NCBI GenBank assembly: GCA_016795155.1
Contig: JAEUIE010000002.1
Span: 1 to 64,000 of the forward strand
Source of the DNA: Planctomycetia bacterium
GTDB taxonomy: Bacteria; Planctomycetota; Planctomycetia; Gemmatales; HRBIN36
Direction: 5' to 3'
DNA length: 64,000 bases
Position 1 is the stretch's first letter. Every line of letters begins with the position of its first letter. The position numbers were made by a program, and so were the translations under genes. Below the pieces are notes generated by a model. It did not search any database, was not told the origin of the DNA, and worked only from the letters and a program-made list of their open reading frames with translations. This document shows, piece by piece, positions 1 to 9,206 of this stretch.

Positions 1-1026
1 GCCAAGCTCGCGGAAGAGCAGCGATGGAACCACGTCCTGTACGCTTCATCGGAAATGAAAATCCGGAATGGCTACTATTACGATCCACGACGCGGCGTGG
101 CGCAGCCTGCACTCGATCTGCCGATGGAGCAGGTCGCTGAACGTGACATCATCCGTATGCGGTTTATGCCGAAGAGTCCGCGTGAGGATGCGATCATCGC
201 CGATGCGCTTCTTGAAGTGGAGAACGAGGAAGCGGAGGCCGATGCCTGGTACGAGAAGGTCAACAACATGGAGGTGCCGACCGATGCGCGGAAGTTCGAC
301 CCGGTGTTCAACGAATCGCCCGGCATGCAACACGCCAGGAATCGAGGCTACGTGACCACCGCGAAGAAGATCTTTCTGGAACGGCTAAAACATTACAACG
401 AAGTCTGGCAGAAGGCGGAAGAAAAAGTCGAAGGCCTGATGGAAGCCATCGGCATCAAGATCGGCTTCTGCCACGAATCGGTTGGTCTGCCGAGAAGTGT
501 ACAACGAGCCGCTGAAGGCGATGCGGAGGCGATCAAAGCGTTGAAGTCAGCAGTGAAGGAGATGCAGGCCAATAAGTCAACGATCAAGAGTGAAGCAGAG
601 AAGAAGGAACAGTTGAAGCATGCGCTCAACACGCCATACCATGTGCAGGCGTTGGCCATCTTCCTGGCGTTCAGCAGTTTGTGGACGTGTACGAGTATGG
701 TGTTTGCCGTGGGACACGTTTCCAACGTGTCATCGGGGATGAGTCGCCCAGGCATCGCAAGCCGCTGGCACGATACAATCGTGCCCCACGATGTTGTGGA
801 ACAGGATTCCAATCCTGTTCGCGGTGACAATACGCTGTCACCGCTCGACACTGTCAAGATTGGAATCTTGACCCACCACGGACTGCCAGGAGCAGGGGAC
901 GCTCACGCGATTCCGGACTTATTTTGCCACTTTTCTCCGCGCGGCCCCGCCCCGGGCTTAAAGAGACCGGGGCTAAATGAGCCTTTTTCTACGCTTTTTT
1001 CCACGGTTCCGACCGACACTGGCTAA
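1..1026 (+). CDS. C-terminal part of an unrecognised protein (5' end outside window)
   Basis: The reading frame is open from base 1, so the gene starts to the left; the ATG at 55 is internal or an alternative start. The first ~200 codons look like real protein: charged, helical, with Glu/Lys-rich stretches such as EVENEEAEADAWYEKVNN and AEEKVEGLMEAIGIKIGF. I do not recognise the family. From about base 640 the translation becomes unlike protein and runs through three DNA palindromes (713-872) before stopping at 1024-1026. The true gene may therefore have lost its original end by frameshift or by repeat invasion, and the last ~120 codons may be meaningless. A 12-bp hairpin at 1043-1073 separates it from the convergent sdh operon. 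Confidence 0.5.
   Translation, partial: AKLAEEQRWNHVLYASSEMKIRNGYYYDPRRGVAQPALDLPMEQVAERDIIRMRFMPKSPREDAIIADALLEVENEEAEADAWYEKVNNMEVPTDARKFDPVFNESPGMQHARNRGYVTTAKKIFLERLKHYNEVWQKAEEKVEGLMEAIGIKIGFCHESVGLPRSVQRAAEGDAEAIKALKSAVKEMQANKSTIKSEAEKKEQLKHALNTPYHVQALAIFLAFSSLWTCTSMVFAVGHVSNVSSGMSRPGIASRWHDTIVPHDVVEQDSNPVRGDNTLSPLDTVKIGILTHHGLPGAGDAHAIPDLFCHFSPRGPAPGLKRPGLNEPFSTLFSTVPTDTG
713..872. repeat. Cluster of three short palindromes with a shared TTCCAA/TTGGAA centre
   Basis: Three perfect palindromes lie within 160 bp. At 713-731, arms GACACGTT and AACGTGTC flank TCC. At 799-820, arms GAACAGGATT and AATCCTGTTC flank CC. At 853-872, arms GTCAAGATT and AATCTTGAC flank GG. The arms differ but the centres are all TTCCAA or its complement. 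This resembles a REP-like planctomycete repeat family; that identification is an inference. They lie in the doubtful tail of the preceding reading frame. Confidence 0.7.
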
Positions 1027-1042
1027 TCGCCAATCCGCCGTC

Positions 1043-1073
1043 GAGTGGGAAAAAATTCACGTTTTTCCCACTC
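1043..1073. terminator. Bidirectional hairpin between convergent genes
   Basis: A perfect 12-bp stem (GAGTGGGAAAAA / TTTTTCCCACTC) with a 7-nt loop lies between the plus-strand gene ending at 1026 and sdhB ending at 1134. The A and T runs are inside the stem, so it could terminate transcription from either side. Confidence 0.5.
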
Positions 1074-1133
1074 AAATCAGCGGAGATGCTGCGCGCGGTG
1101 GAGTTGCACTTGTCGGAGGCTTCTATGAGACGT

Positions 1134-1886
1134 TTACTTCTTCCCGCGTTTAAACAGGAAATTGGCAACCATTTTGATCGGATCATAGTATTCATCGACG
1201 ATGCGTTCCTTGAGAGGAATGATGGCATTGTCGGTGATGTGAATATGTTCGGGGCAGACCTTGGTGCAGCATTTCGTGATATTGCAGTATCCCAGGCCCT
1301 GCTGATTCTTGAGATCGGCAAGCCGGTCGCCTTCATCGATGGGGTTCATTTCGAGCGCCGCGGAATAGACAAAAAACCGCGGGCCGATGAATTCATCGTG
1401 CTTATGGTGATCACGCAAAACGTGACAGACATCCTGGCAGAGGAAGCACTCGATGCACTTGCGGAACTCCTGAGGGCGGTCGATGTCGGACTGCGCCATC
1501 GTCCAGGTGCCATCGGGACGATCGGCCTTCTTGGGAGAGAAGCCTTTGATCTTCTTTTTAACTTCGAAGTTCCAGGAAACATCAGAGACCAGGTCGCGCA
1601 TGTGGGGGAACGCCCGCATGGGTTCGACTGTGATGGGATTTTCCGCAGGCAGTTGCTTGATCTGGGTCATGCACATGAGCTTGGGCATACCGTTGATTTC
1701 AGCGCTGCAGGAGCCACACTTGCCAGCCTTGCAGTTCCAGCGTATGGCGAGGTCTTGTGCGTTTTCAGCCTGGATCTGGTGCATGGCATCGAGGACCACC
1801 ATGCCTTCGGTGACTTCGGTGGTGTAGTCTTTGAACTCACCTTGTCCGCTGTCGCCTCGCCAGATGCGGAAGGTAACCTTGCTCAT
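1134..1886 (-). CDS. sdhB: Succinate dehydrogenase/fumarate reductase iron-sulfur subunit
   Basis: 250 aa, full length. It carries electrons from the flavoprotein to the membrane anchor through three Fe-S clusters. The 2Fe-2S ligands are Cys52, Cys57, Cys60 and Cys72 (CKAGKCGSC...C). The second half has the ferredoxin motif CIECFLCQDVC starting at Cys144 and a further cluster YCNITKCCTKVCPEH near residue 200. The start codon overlaps the sdhA stop (ATGA), so the two are translationally coupled as the last genes of an sdhC-sdhA-sdhB operon. No oddities seen. Confidence 0.95.
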   Translation of the reverse strand: MSKVTFRIWRGDSGQGEFKDYTTEVTEGMVVLDAMHQIQAENAQDLAIRWNCKAGKCGSCSAEINGMPKLMCMTQIKQLPAENPITVEPMRAFPHMRDLVSDVSWNFEVKKKIKGFSPKKADRPDGTWTMAQSDIDRPQEFRKCIECFLCQDVCHVLRDHHKHDEFIGPRFFVYSAALEMNPIDEGDRLADLKNQQGLGYCNITKCCTKVCPEHIHITDNAIIPLKERIVDEYYDPIKMVANFLFKRGKK

Positions 1887-3700
1887 TTCTTCTGGTCCTC
1901 GATGATTTGCTTGAGTTCTTCAGGCATCGGAGTAAGAGGCCTGCGCTGGAGTTGCATGGCGCCGTCCGGGCCTTTTTTGATGATGCTGTTGTACGTGCCG
2001 CCATCGGTGGATTTGTCCGGATAGTCATCACGGAAGTGACCACCACGGCTTTCCTTGCGGTCGAGAGCAGCCTTGGCAATGGCTTCGGAAACCGTGAGCA
2101 GGTTGGCGAGATCGATGCAGGTGTGCCAGCCTGGGTTATACACTCGGCCACCACCCACACCGGCATTCACCGCCCGTTTCTTCAGATCACCAATCACTTC
2201 CAGGGCCTTCTGCATTTCACCTTCGCGGCGGACGATTCCAACCAGATCCTGCATAGTATCCTGCAATTTGGCTTGAACCGCATAGGGAGATTCAGCAGAA
2301 GAACCGCGTTCAAGCGGAGCCATTGCCTTACGGATATGTTCGTCAACTTCGGCCTGATTGATTTTGCCAGCTCCCTGCTTTTTGGCAAATTCTGCAGCGA
2401 AATCGCCAGCACGTTTGCCGAAAACAACCAGATCGGAGAGCGAATTGCCACCCAGTCGATTGGCGCCATGAAGCCCGGCCGCCACTTCGCCAGCTGCGAA
2501 CAGTCCGGGTACACTGGTCATCTGGCTGTCGCCATCGACGCGGACGCCACCCATGATGTAATGCGTTGTCGGACCCACTTCCATGGGAACCTTAGTGATG
2601 TCGATATCTGCCAGTGCCATAAACTGGTGATACATGCTCGGCAGTTTCTTCTTAATATGCTCCGCGGCATTGGGTATCTTTTCCTTGATCCAGGCTATAT
2701 CGAGGAAAACTCCGCCATGTGGGCTGCCACGACCTTCACGTACTTCACGCTGGATGCAGCGGGCAACGTGATCGCGAGTCAGGAGTTCCGGTGGACGGCG
2801 AGCCGATTTATCACCCAGCACATAGCGCCAGCCTTCTTCGGGGCTGTCAGCGGTCTGGTTCTTGTAATTATCCGGGATGTCATCAAACATGAAGCGTTTG
2901 CCATCCTTATTGCGAAGGACGCCACCTTCACCACGAACTCCTTCGGTAACCAGAATGCCTTTCACGCTGGGTGGCCAGACCATGCCTGTCGGATGGAACT
3001 GCACGAACTCCATGTCCATGAGTTCTGCTCCGGCGTGGTAGGCGAGAGCCTGACCATCACCGGTGTATTCCCAGCTGTTACTGGTAATCTTGAAGGCTCG
3101 GCCCACACCACCCGTAGCCAACACAATGGCTTTGGCATGGAAGAGTTTAAATTCGCCCTTTTGACGATCATAGCTGAGCGCACCACAAACCCGGTCGCCA
3201 TCTTTCAGAAGGGTGCATACGGTGTGTTCCATGTGGACATCAATGCCCTGATGAACACCATGATCCTGCAAGGTGCGGATCATTTCGAGACCAGTGCGGT
3301 CGCCAACATGTGCCAGTCGTGGGTAACGGTGTCCGCCGAAGTTGCGTTGCAGGATGCCACCATCCTTGGTGCGGTCGAAAAGTGCGCCCCAGGCTTCCAG
3401 CTCGCGAACACGGTCAGGCGATTCCTTGGCATGAAGCTCAGCCATGCGCCAGTTGTTGAGATACTGGCCGCCTCGCATGGTATCAGCGAAGTGTACCTTC
3501 CAACTGTCTCGGTCATCCACATTAGCCATGGCAGCTGCCATGCCACCTTCAGCCATGACGGTGTGGGCCTTGCCCAGTAGCGATTTGGTGATCAGCCCGA
3601 CTTTGACACCGGCAGCTGCTGCAGCGATGGCGGCACGCAACCCGGCACCGCCTGCTCCAATCACCAGGACGTCATGTTCAAGTTTTGCAATCTCAGGCAT
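1883..3700 (-). CDS. sdhA: Succinate dehydrogenase/fumarate reductase flavoprotein subunit
   Basis: 605 aa, catalytic FAD subunit oxidising succinate to fumarate (or the reverse). Visible landmarks are the dinucleotide-binding motif GAGGAGLRAAIAAA near residue 16, the FAD-attachment context KAHTVMAEGG, FVQFHPTGM, the active-site region LVTEGVRGEGGVLRN, HYIMGGV, and the C-terminal FAD contact AAGEVAAGLHGANRLGGNS. Length is normal for the family. It overlaps sdhB by 4 bases and lies 72 bp downstream of the membrane-anchor gene. Whether the complex runs as succinate dehydrogenase or fumarate reductase cannot be read from sequence; an aerobic planctomycete makes the former likely. Confidence 0.95.
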   Translation of the reverse strand: MPEIAKLEHDVLVIGAGGAGLRAAIAAAAAGVKVGLITKSLLGKAHTVMAEGGMAAAMANVDDRDSWKVHFADTMRGGQYLNNWRMAELHAKESPDRVRELEAWGALFDRTKDGGILQRNFGGHRYPRLAHVGDRTGLEMIRTLQDHGVHQGIDVHMEHTVCTLLKDGDRVCGALSYDRQKGEFKLFHAKAIVLATGGVGRAFKITSNSWEYTGDGQALAYHAGAELMDMEFVQFHPTGMVWPPSVKGILVTEGVRGEGGVLRNKDGKRFMFDDIPDNYKNQTADSPEEGWRYVLGDKSARRPPELLTRDHVARCIQREVREGRGSPHGGVFLDIAWIKEKIPNAAEHIKKKLPSMYHQFMALADIDITKVPMEVGPTTHYIMGGVRVDGDSQMTSVPGLFAAGEVAAGLHGANRLGGNSLSDLVVFGKRAGDFAAEFAKKQGAGKINQAEVDEHIRKAMAPLERGSSAESPYAVQAKLQDTMQDLVGIVRREGEMQKALEVIGDLKKRAVNAGVGGGRVYNPGWHTCIDLANLLTVSEAIAKAALDRKESRGGHFRDDYPDKSTDGGTYNSIIKKGPDGAMQLQRRPLTPMPEELKQIIEDQKK

Positions 3701-3772
3701 TCAGTGCTCCCTCTGAGATGGCTTTGTGTCATTTTTTATCTGCTGTTTACGACACAAAGGGACGCAGAGAAA

Positions 3773-4582
3773 TTAAAGTGTAAAGTGAAGGTCCTTCCAT
3801 ATGCCCATGGAACACATGCGGATATAGATGTCAGAAAAGGCAACGGAGAACAGCGACGCCCATGCCCATCTGTGATGATTGTTGTTCAAGCAGGTGGAAC
3901 AGTCGTAGATTTTCTTCTTGATCGGGTGCAGGGAGAGTACATCGAGAACTCCACCCACCAAGTGACGGAACGAATGGCAACCAAAGGTGTAACCTGCCAG
4001 AAGGTAAACATTCAAGCAAAGTATCAGCGTTCCAACGCCTATGCCAAAGGTCTTACCGCTACCGTCTGGCTTATCCCAGATGAATGCAAGTACCGCATCG
4101 TAGGCGAGGAAACAGATAAACAGGATGGCAAAGTAAAGGAAATAGCGATGGATGTTTTGCAACACTAACGGCAGTGTTTTCTCACCGAGATAGCTGCTAC
4201 GCCATTCTCCAACTGCACAAGAGGGCGGATCACTCCAGAATGCCTTGTAATAGGCTCCACGATAGTAGTAACAGGTAAAGCGAAAGAATGCAGGGAAGGG
4301 GAGTATGATCAAAGCAGGTGAGAAAGGAAGCCAACCAGGCCACCATGTTGGCTTGGGGCCAAACCAGGCGTGTGGCGAATCTCCCCAGAGTTCAGGTGAA
4401 TAAAACGGCGATAGATACGGGCCCCAGGTATAAAAAGCATTCTGGAACGCGGCCCACGTTGCATAAATGATGAATGAACTGAGGATCACAAACACAATGA
4501 GAGGTTGAACCCACCAGGCATCCTGCCTTAACGTTTCGCCCATTCGTCGAGGTGGTGACATGGGCAAAGACACACGAGACAT
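3773..4582 (-). CDS. sdhC: Membrane anchor of the succinate dehydrogenase complex (five-helix type)
   Basis: 269 aa with about five hydrophobic segments, and conserved-looking features CYYYRGAYYKAFW, NIHRYFLYFA and FGCHSFRHLVGG, whose histidines could ligate heme. The position as first gene of the sdh operon and the size match the single long anchor found in actinobacterial Sdh1-type complexes, rather than the short SdhC/SdhD pair of proteobacteria. No separate sdhD is present. Assignment rests on context and topology; sequence similarity to characterised anchors would need a search. Confidence 0.75.
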   Translation of the reverse strand: MSRVSLPMSPPRRMGETLRQDAWWVQPLIVFVILSSFIIYATWAAFQNAFYTWGPYLSPFYSPELWGDSPHAWFGPKPTWWPGWLPFSPALIILPFPAFFRFTCYYYRGAYYKAFWSDPPSCAVGEWRSSYLGEKTLPLVLQNIHRYFLYFAILFICFLAYDAVLAFIWDKPDGSGKTFGIGVGTLILCLNVYLLAGYTFGCHSFRHLVGGVLDVLSLHPIKKKIYDCSTCLNNNHHRWAWASLFSVAFSDIYIRMCSMGIWKDLHFTL

Positions 4583-4946
4583 ATGTTCTCCCAGCCTGAG
4601 TTATGCTTTACTCATTAATCTAGTAAAGCATGCCTGTCAATGAAGGATTTTTTCATCTCCTCCTGGCATTCTTACAAATCAAACTGCCTGTAAGAATACT
4701 CGATTCCGGCTAAATGTTATTCGACGCTCTTGTTCTGGATGGATTTTGTAATTTTCCATCTACATGAGATCAGGCTTATGTAACCGTGTGCTTAATGGCT
4801 CAAACCAAACGAATCCAGATATTTGCCTGCCAGTCTCATCTTCTCATAATTCTCCAAAAAACAGAATATCGCACCATCAACGCATTCACATTCAGATTTT
4901 ATCTGTTACAGTGGTTATGCGGGATGCCTTTCATATCGAGGTAGTC

Positions 4947-5543
4947 ATGCGGATTTCAATATTGCTTTTGTTTTCACTTGCACTCTTGTTGACTTCAAGC
5001 GTTTGTGGCGATGATAAAGATGCCGTTAAGAAGGAAAAACTGAGCAAAATTCCTCCCCTGACATTTGTCGGGAGTCTGGAGGGCGAAATTGTTCATGTAG
5101 AGGGTGGAGATCGACTGGTTTTAAAAACCAAAGAAATTGTTCCTCAATGGGTCAGCAATTCTGCGGCGCAGGCAGGTGCCGCTGGCAGGGTAAACAATCT
5201 AGTTAACCTTAGGTCTAACACAGGGGGCGGCGGAACATTTGTTCCCAAGGAACAGATCAAGGATATACCGTTGAATCTATCCCCTGATCTGAAAGTCCGG
5301 ATCATGTATACCACTGCCTCCGATAATAAGAAGGATACAAATACGAAAAGCAAAAAAAGTAAGGCTACAAAGGAAAAAGAACTTGCTGAAAAAGACCCTG
5401 ACTACAAGCTGGGTGGGTCTGCAGGTACCAAATCCCAATTAGCCAAAGGACAGTGGGTTCGAGTTGCAGTGGGAAGAAATAACGATTTAGTGAATCCACA
5501 AATCTATGGCATGGTGGTTTTCGTCATAAGAGAAGGCAAGTGA
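4947..5543 (+). CDS. Secreted protein of unknown function
   Basis: 198 aa from the ATG at 4947. This start is preferred to in-frame ATGs further upstream because it is preceded by GAGGTAG and begins a clear signal peptide (MRISILLLFSLALLLTSSVC). The mature part has a lysine-rich stretch (NKKDTNTKSKKSKATKEKE, residues ~130-150) between regions predicted to be beta-rich, and ends MVVFVIREGK. I recognise no family. It lies upstream of another secreted protein in the same orientation with a 190-bp gap. Confidence 0.7.
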   Translation: MRISILLLFSLALLLTSSVCGDDKDAVKKEKLSKIPPLTFVGSLEGEIVHVEGGDRLVLKTKEIVPQWVSNSAAQAGAAGRVNNLVNLRSNTGGGGTFVPKEQIKDIPLNLSPDLKVRIMYTTASDNKKDTNTKSKKSKATKEKELAEKDPDYKLGGSAGTKSQLAKGQWVRVAVGRNNDLVNPQIYGMVVFVIREGK

Positions 5544-5734
5544 CAGTTCGGTTCCCGAACGCGAACAATCTTAGCGGATGTAGGGTGACTATTCGAGCCC
5601 CCCTACTCTGAATGATTGAATTAGGAGTTGTTCGCAATCCATAACCGGATAGAATCTGTTCTGCCCCAAATCATGCAATGTGGCACTACCACAGCTTTGC
5701 AGAAGAAAAGCCTCACCACAGGGAGCGTATCGAA

Positions 5735-7990
5735 ATGAAGCGTTATTTATTAAGCATGGCCGTTTGTGCAGCCTTGGCGACTCCACTTATTGCTGATTAC
5801 CTGGTTATCCGCATCAATTTAGGATCAGAAACCTCATCACCATTAGCCAATACGAATAGTAATCAGCAGGGAATCGGGGCCGGTGGGTTAGCTGGTGGTG
5901 GTGCCATGGGACAAGCTAATCGAGGACGAGGTCTTGGTGGAAAGGGTGGTGGCCTTGCAGGAGGCGGTGGTGGTGCAGGGGGAGCAGGACTAGGTGATTC
6001 AGGCGGAGGTCCTATTGGAGGTGGGTTAGGATTAGGAGGAGGTGGTGGAGCAGCCGCTGGAGGCGGTGGTCCCGTTGGTGGTGGATTAGGACTCGGAGGA
6101 GCTGGTGGTGCAGCTGGCGGTGGTACAGGAGGTAATCGAGGAAGAGGTCTTGGAGGCAAAGGCGGAGGACTTGCGGGCGGTGGTGGAGGAGCAGCCGGTG
6201 GTGCAGGTGCAGGTGCAGGTGGAGCTGGTCTCGGAGATCTTGGTGGTGGTCCAATCGGAGGTGGTATGGGGCTGGGAAATATGGGTGGCGCCCCCAGTGG
6301 AGGTCCGATTGGCGGTGGCATAGGTTTGGGTGCATCTGGAAATAATGCTGGACAGAATATCAATCAAGCAACTGGTCTTGTTGCCAATAAAGGTGATCTC
6401 TTCATTGTTGCAACTGAAGTGACTGTCACCAAGCCACGCAATACTGATAAAGTTCTGATCTCCCATAAATGGGGGCAGTCAGTTATGAACCCCGAATGGT
6501 CTTTGCCTGGTCGGGCAACCATGCAGATAATTAAAGTACCTGGTCTCGATGCACGCTATACCAAGAAACGAAGTGAATTGATCGAATCAGGCAACAAAGA
6601 ATACTTAAAGCTTGCCGAGTGGATGCTGGAAAACTGGAATATGCCTGCTGAAGGTAAGTTTTCGATGCAGGCAAAATTTGAAGCTTACCTCAATGAATTG
6701 AATTCTCAGTCATCCAAGTTGACACCCTCAGATAAAGCTAGGATCGATGCGCTGTTAGCGGTTCGCTCAGAATTGGCGAAACCCATCAAGCCTGCTTCCG
6801 AGGAGCAAGAGTTAGTCAAACTGGTTCTGAATAATGTTGGCAAAGATTACAAGACCCTGCAGAAAGGTCACTTTGTCATTTACTATCCGCCGCGAACGGA
6901 AAAAGAAGCTGAAGCTAAACTCGCCCGCATGGAACAATCATATCTTGGTATCATGTACTGGTTCGCACTTCAGGGAAGGGCATTGCCCGTTCCAGAAAAG
7001 CAGATGATCTGCCTGCTTGCTGAAACTCCTGACAAATTCAAAACTCTGCACAAGATGTTTGATGAAGTTCCCATGTACGCGGACGGATTTTATTCTTCCC
7101 TTGATAATGTCACCATTCTGGCACCTGCTAGAGTTGATCCTGCCTATGACAAGTTTTACAGCATGTACAAGAGCGTAGAGACTTCTCTCAAGACCCATAG
7201 CCTGGATTACAAAAAGCTGCTGAATGATCGACTTGATAAACCGGCGGTAAATCCTTCAAAAGATGATCAGCAGAAAGTAAGTGATGCTGTCACCGGATAT
7301 ATTTTTGCCTTGGCTGCCAATGCTGCCAATGAAGAAGGCGATGTAGCGACTGCTACCGTCGAGGCTTTCAGGCAGGTAGCTGCTGCTACAGGCTATATGC
7401 CCCGTTCCGTGTTGCTTCCAAGGTCTGTCAAAGAAGGTCTGGCTTCATTCTTTGCAACTCCAAAAAGCTCAGGAGAACTCAATCTGCCTTCACTATGGTC
7501 AGGAATTGGTGGGGCTCATTGGTTATATCTCCCGCTATTCCGCAAGATGGCTGATGCACGTAAGGGTGGTGAAAACGCTGAGGTTTCTGTTGATGAAAAG
7601 ACTGCCAGTCCACGAAAAATCAAGATCGGAAAACTTGATGTAATGGCAGTGGTCTCAGATCGAGTTTTTCGCAAAGCTGAAACCGCTACTAGCGAAGACA
7701 AAAGCTTTATGATGAGCAAGGCGCAAGCTGAGTCTTGGGCCTTGATGTACTATCTGGCCAAGAATCGTCTTCCTGAATTGCGAAAGTACTTCGAAGAGCT
7801 TCGGGATATGCCTCGTGATATGGAACTTTCGGCAACAGTTCTCGAACAGGCTTTTGCCCGAGCATTCAACTTGCTGGATGCTCAGGGTGAAAATCTTGAC
7901 AAGAACAAAGTAGCTAAGTTCGAATCAGATTGGGCGAAACAAATGGAAATGGAACGCCTGACTGTCGAGAACTCCGAAACTGGCAAGTAA
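5735..7990 (+). CDS. Secreted glycine-rich protein with a DUF1570-like C-terminal region
   Basis: 751 aa from the ATG at 5735, which opens a signal peptide (MKRYLLSMAVCAALATPLIA). Residues ~45-215 are a low-complexity Gly/Ala/Leu tract built from repeated units such as GRGLGGKGGGLAGGGGGA and GGPIGGGLGLGG. The remaining ~530 residues look globular: a segment around GHFVIYYPPRTEKEAEAKL resembles the planctomycete DUF1570/peptidase-like family, but no HExxH zinc motif is evident. The gene ends with a strong terminator at 8016-8045. A cell-surface or extracellular role is likely; the biochemical function is unknown. Confidence 0.75.
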   Translation: MKRYLLSMAVCAALATPLIADYLVIRINLGSETSSPLANTNSNQQGIGAGGLAGGGAMGQANRGRGLGGKGGGLAGGGGGAGGAGLGDSGGGPIGGGLGLGGGGGAAAGGGGPVGGGLGLGGAGGAAGGGTGGNRGRGLGGKGGGLAGGGGGAAGGAGAGAGGAGLGDLGGGPIGGGMGLGNMGGAPSGGPIGGGIGLGASGNNAGQNINQATGLVANKGDLFIVATEVTVTKPRNTDKVLISHKWGQSVMNPEWSLPGRATMQIIKVPGLDARYTKKRSELIESGNKEYLKLAEWMLENWNMPAEGKFSMQAKFEAYLNELNSQSSKLTPSDKARIDALLAVRSELAKPIKPASEEQELVKLVLNNVGKDYKTLQKGHFVIYYPPRTEKEAEAKLARMEQSYLGIMYWFALQGRALPVPEKQMICLLAETPDKFKTLHKMFDEVPMYADGFYSSLDNVTILAPARVDPAYDKFYSMYKSVETSLKTHSLDYKKLLNDRLDKPAVNPSKDDQQKVSDAVTGYIFALAANAANEEGDVATATVEAFRQVAAATGYMPRSVLLPRSVKEGLASFFATPKSSGELNLPSLWSGIGGAHWLYLPLFRKMADARKGGENAEVSVDEKTASPRKIKIGKLDVMAVVSDRVFRKAETATSEDKSFMMSKAQAESWALMYYLAKNRLPELRKYFEELRDMPRDMELSATVLEQAFARAFNLLDAQGENLDKNKVAKFESDWAKQMEMERLTVENSETGK

Positions 7991-8009
7991 TCGGAATCTG
8001 CAAGTCTTT

Positions 8010-8792
8010 TTATTCTGCCTCCAGAGATTCTGGAGGCATTTTTTTGGAATTTTCCTTTTGGTTCACATACCAGCTAATCTGTCTTGCTAATCCATGCAGT
8101 ATCTTGTTTTCGGTTTCCGTGATTTGTGCTCGCCCCAGTAAATGCCGTATGGCATGAAAAACCGATGGACCTTTCTCTCCCCAGACAAAATGGATGGCAC
8201 GCAACGCTGCTTCCAGATGCTCAAACATGCTTTGTGTCTGATAGGCTGAAGCAAGTTGAACAGCTTCATGTTTCGTAGGATTTATTCCATTTGAAAGATA
8301 CCATTCATAGAGTGTGATCACCACTGCCTGTGCAAGGTTCAATACAGGATAGTCAGCATTTGCGGGGATCGTCAGAACATAGTTACAGATAGAGATTTCT
8401 TCATTTGTCAGACCATGATCTTCGGGGCCAAATACCAATGCGATTCTGCCACGATCACTTGTTTCTCTGGCCTTCTGAATACCATGTTGTAGTTCGACAA
8501 CGTTTTGTTTTCTAAAAAGGCCCCCTGTTCGCGCCGAGGTACAACCTGTCCATACGCAATCAGATATTGCATCAGTCAAAGATTGAAAGGTTTGCGATTT
8601 CTCAAGAAGCATGGCACCATGTGTTGCCATCGATCTGGCTTCGTGTGAACACGGATTTGCAAGAGGATTGACCAATCGAAGCTCACTGATTCCAAAATTG
8701 AGCATAGCGCGAGCAACTGAGCCCAGGTTGCCGTCGAATTTGGTTCGAACGAGGATAACACAACAGGCTTGGTGTAAGGTTGATTCGATCAT
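8010..8792 (-). CDS. trmJ: TrmJ-type tRNA/rRNA 2'-O-methyltransferase (SpoU family)
   Basis: 260 aa SPOUT methyltransferase, predicted to use S-adenosylmethionine to methylate a ribose 2'-OH of tRNA (TrmJ acts on position 32). The family motifs are visible: motif 1 GNLGSVARAMLNFG near residue 22, motif 2 LVFGPEDHGLTNEEI near residue 125 and motif 3 YPVLNLAQAVVI near residue 152; these form the trefoil-knot cofactor site. The C-terminal ~90 residues match the helical extension of TrmJ. It is divergent from the PII gene, with only 36 bp between the start codons. Substrate position is inferred from the family. Confidence 0.85.
   Translation of the reverse strand: MIESTLHQACCVILVRTKFDGNLGSVARAMLNFGISELRLVNPLANPCSHEARSMATHGAMLLEKSQTFQSLTDAISDCVWTGCTSARTGGLFRKQNVVELQHGIQKARETSDRGRIALVFGPEDHGLTNEEISICNYVLTIPANADYPVLNLAQAVVITLYEWYLSNGINPTKHEAVQLASAYQTQSMFEHLEAALRAIHFVWGEKGPSVFHAIRHLLGRAQITETENKILHGLARQISWYVNQKENSKKMPPESLEAE
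8016..8045 (+). terminator. Rho-independent terminator
   Basis: Stem TGCCTCCAG / CTGGAGGCA (9 bp, 5-nt loop) followed by seven T. It ends the glycine-rich protein gene and lies within the last codons of the convergent trmJ-like gene. Confidence 0.85.
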
Positions 8793-8828
8793 AAATTAGA
8801 AACAGGTAAATCCTTGGTAAATCACAGA

Positions 8829-9176
8829 ATGAAACTTATCTTAGCAATCATTCAGCCTGCAAGGCTGGAAGCTGTGAAAGAAGCACTCGCTCGTGTAGCG
8901 GTGTTCCGTTTAACCGCTATCGAAGTTCAGGGTTTTGGTCGACAGAAAGGGCAAGGCGAAACATATCGAGGTCATGCATTCAGCATGAATCTGTCTCGTA
9001 AAATACAGTTGCAGATTGCGGTGAATGAAGACTTCGTAGAACCCACAGTGAAAGCAATAATGGAGGCAGGCCGTACCGGCCCTACTGGCCAAATCGGTGA
9101 TGGAAAGATATTCATCTTACCTCTCTCTGATTGCATTCGAATTCGTACTGGGGAACAGGGACCCGAAGCTATCTAG
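8829..9176 (+). CDS. glnB: PII signal-transduction protein lacking the uridylylation tyrosine
   Basis: 115 aa. PII trimers bind ATP/ADP and 2-oxoglutarate and control nitrogen and carbon targets. Signature elements are MKLILAIIQP, the T-loop start GFGRQKGQGETYRG, and the B-loop/C-terminal block IGDGKIFILPLSDCIRIRTGE. Two departures are seen. The residue aligned with E. coli GlnB Tyr51 is Phe51 (YRGHAF), so uridylylation at that site is impossible. The B-loop has three extra residues (GRTGPTGQIGDGK). It is followed 30 bp later by a receiver-like protein and then cstA, suggesting that the targets include the transporter (inference). No amtB or glnA is nearby. Confidence 0.9.
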   Translation: MKLILAIIQPARLEAVKEALARVAVFRLTAIEVQGFGRQKGQGETYRGHAFSMNLSRKIQLQIAVNEDFVEPTVKAIMEAGRTGPTGQIGDGKIFILPLSDCIRIRTGEQGPEAI

Positions 9177-9206
9177 TTTTTTATCTTTAAACAGCCAGGG
9201 TGAAGT

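Noticed and set aside
1086-2024. Plus-strand frames of 300 to over 500 codons opposite sdhB and sdhA (1086-2024 and 1907-3580)
   Set aside because: They are antisense to genes with clear Fe-S and FAD motifs and show no protein family of their own.
5863-6466. Minus-strand Pro-, His- and Ser/Thr-rich open frames
   Set aside because: They are complements of the Gly-rich repeat tract on the plus strand; low complexity keeps several frames open.
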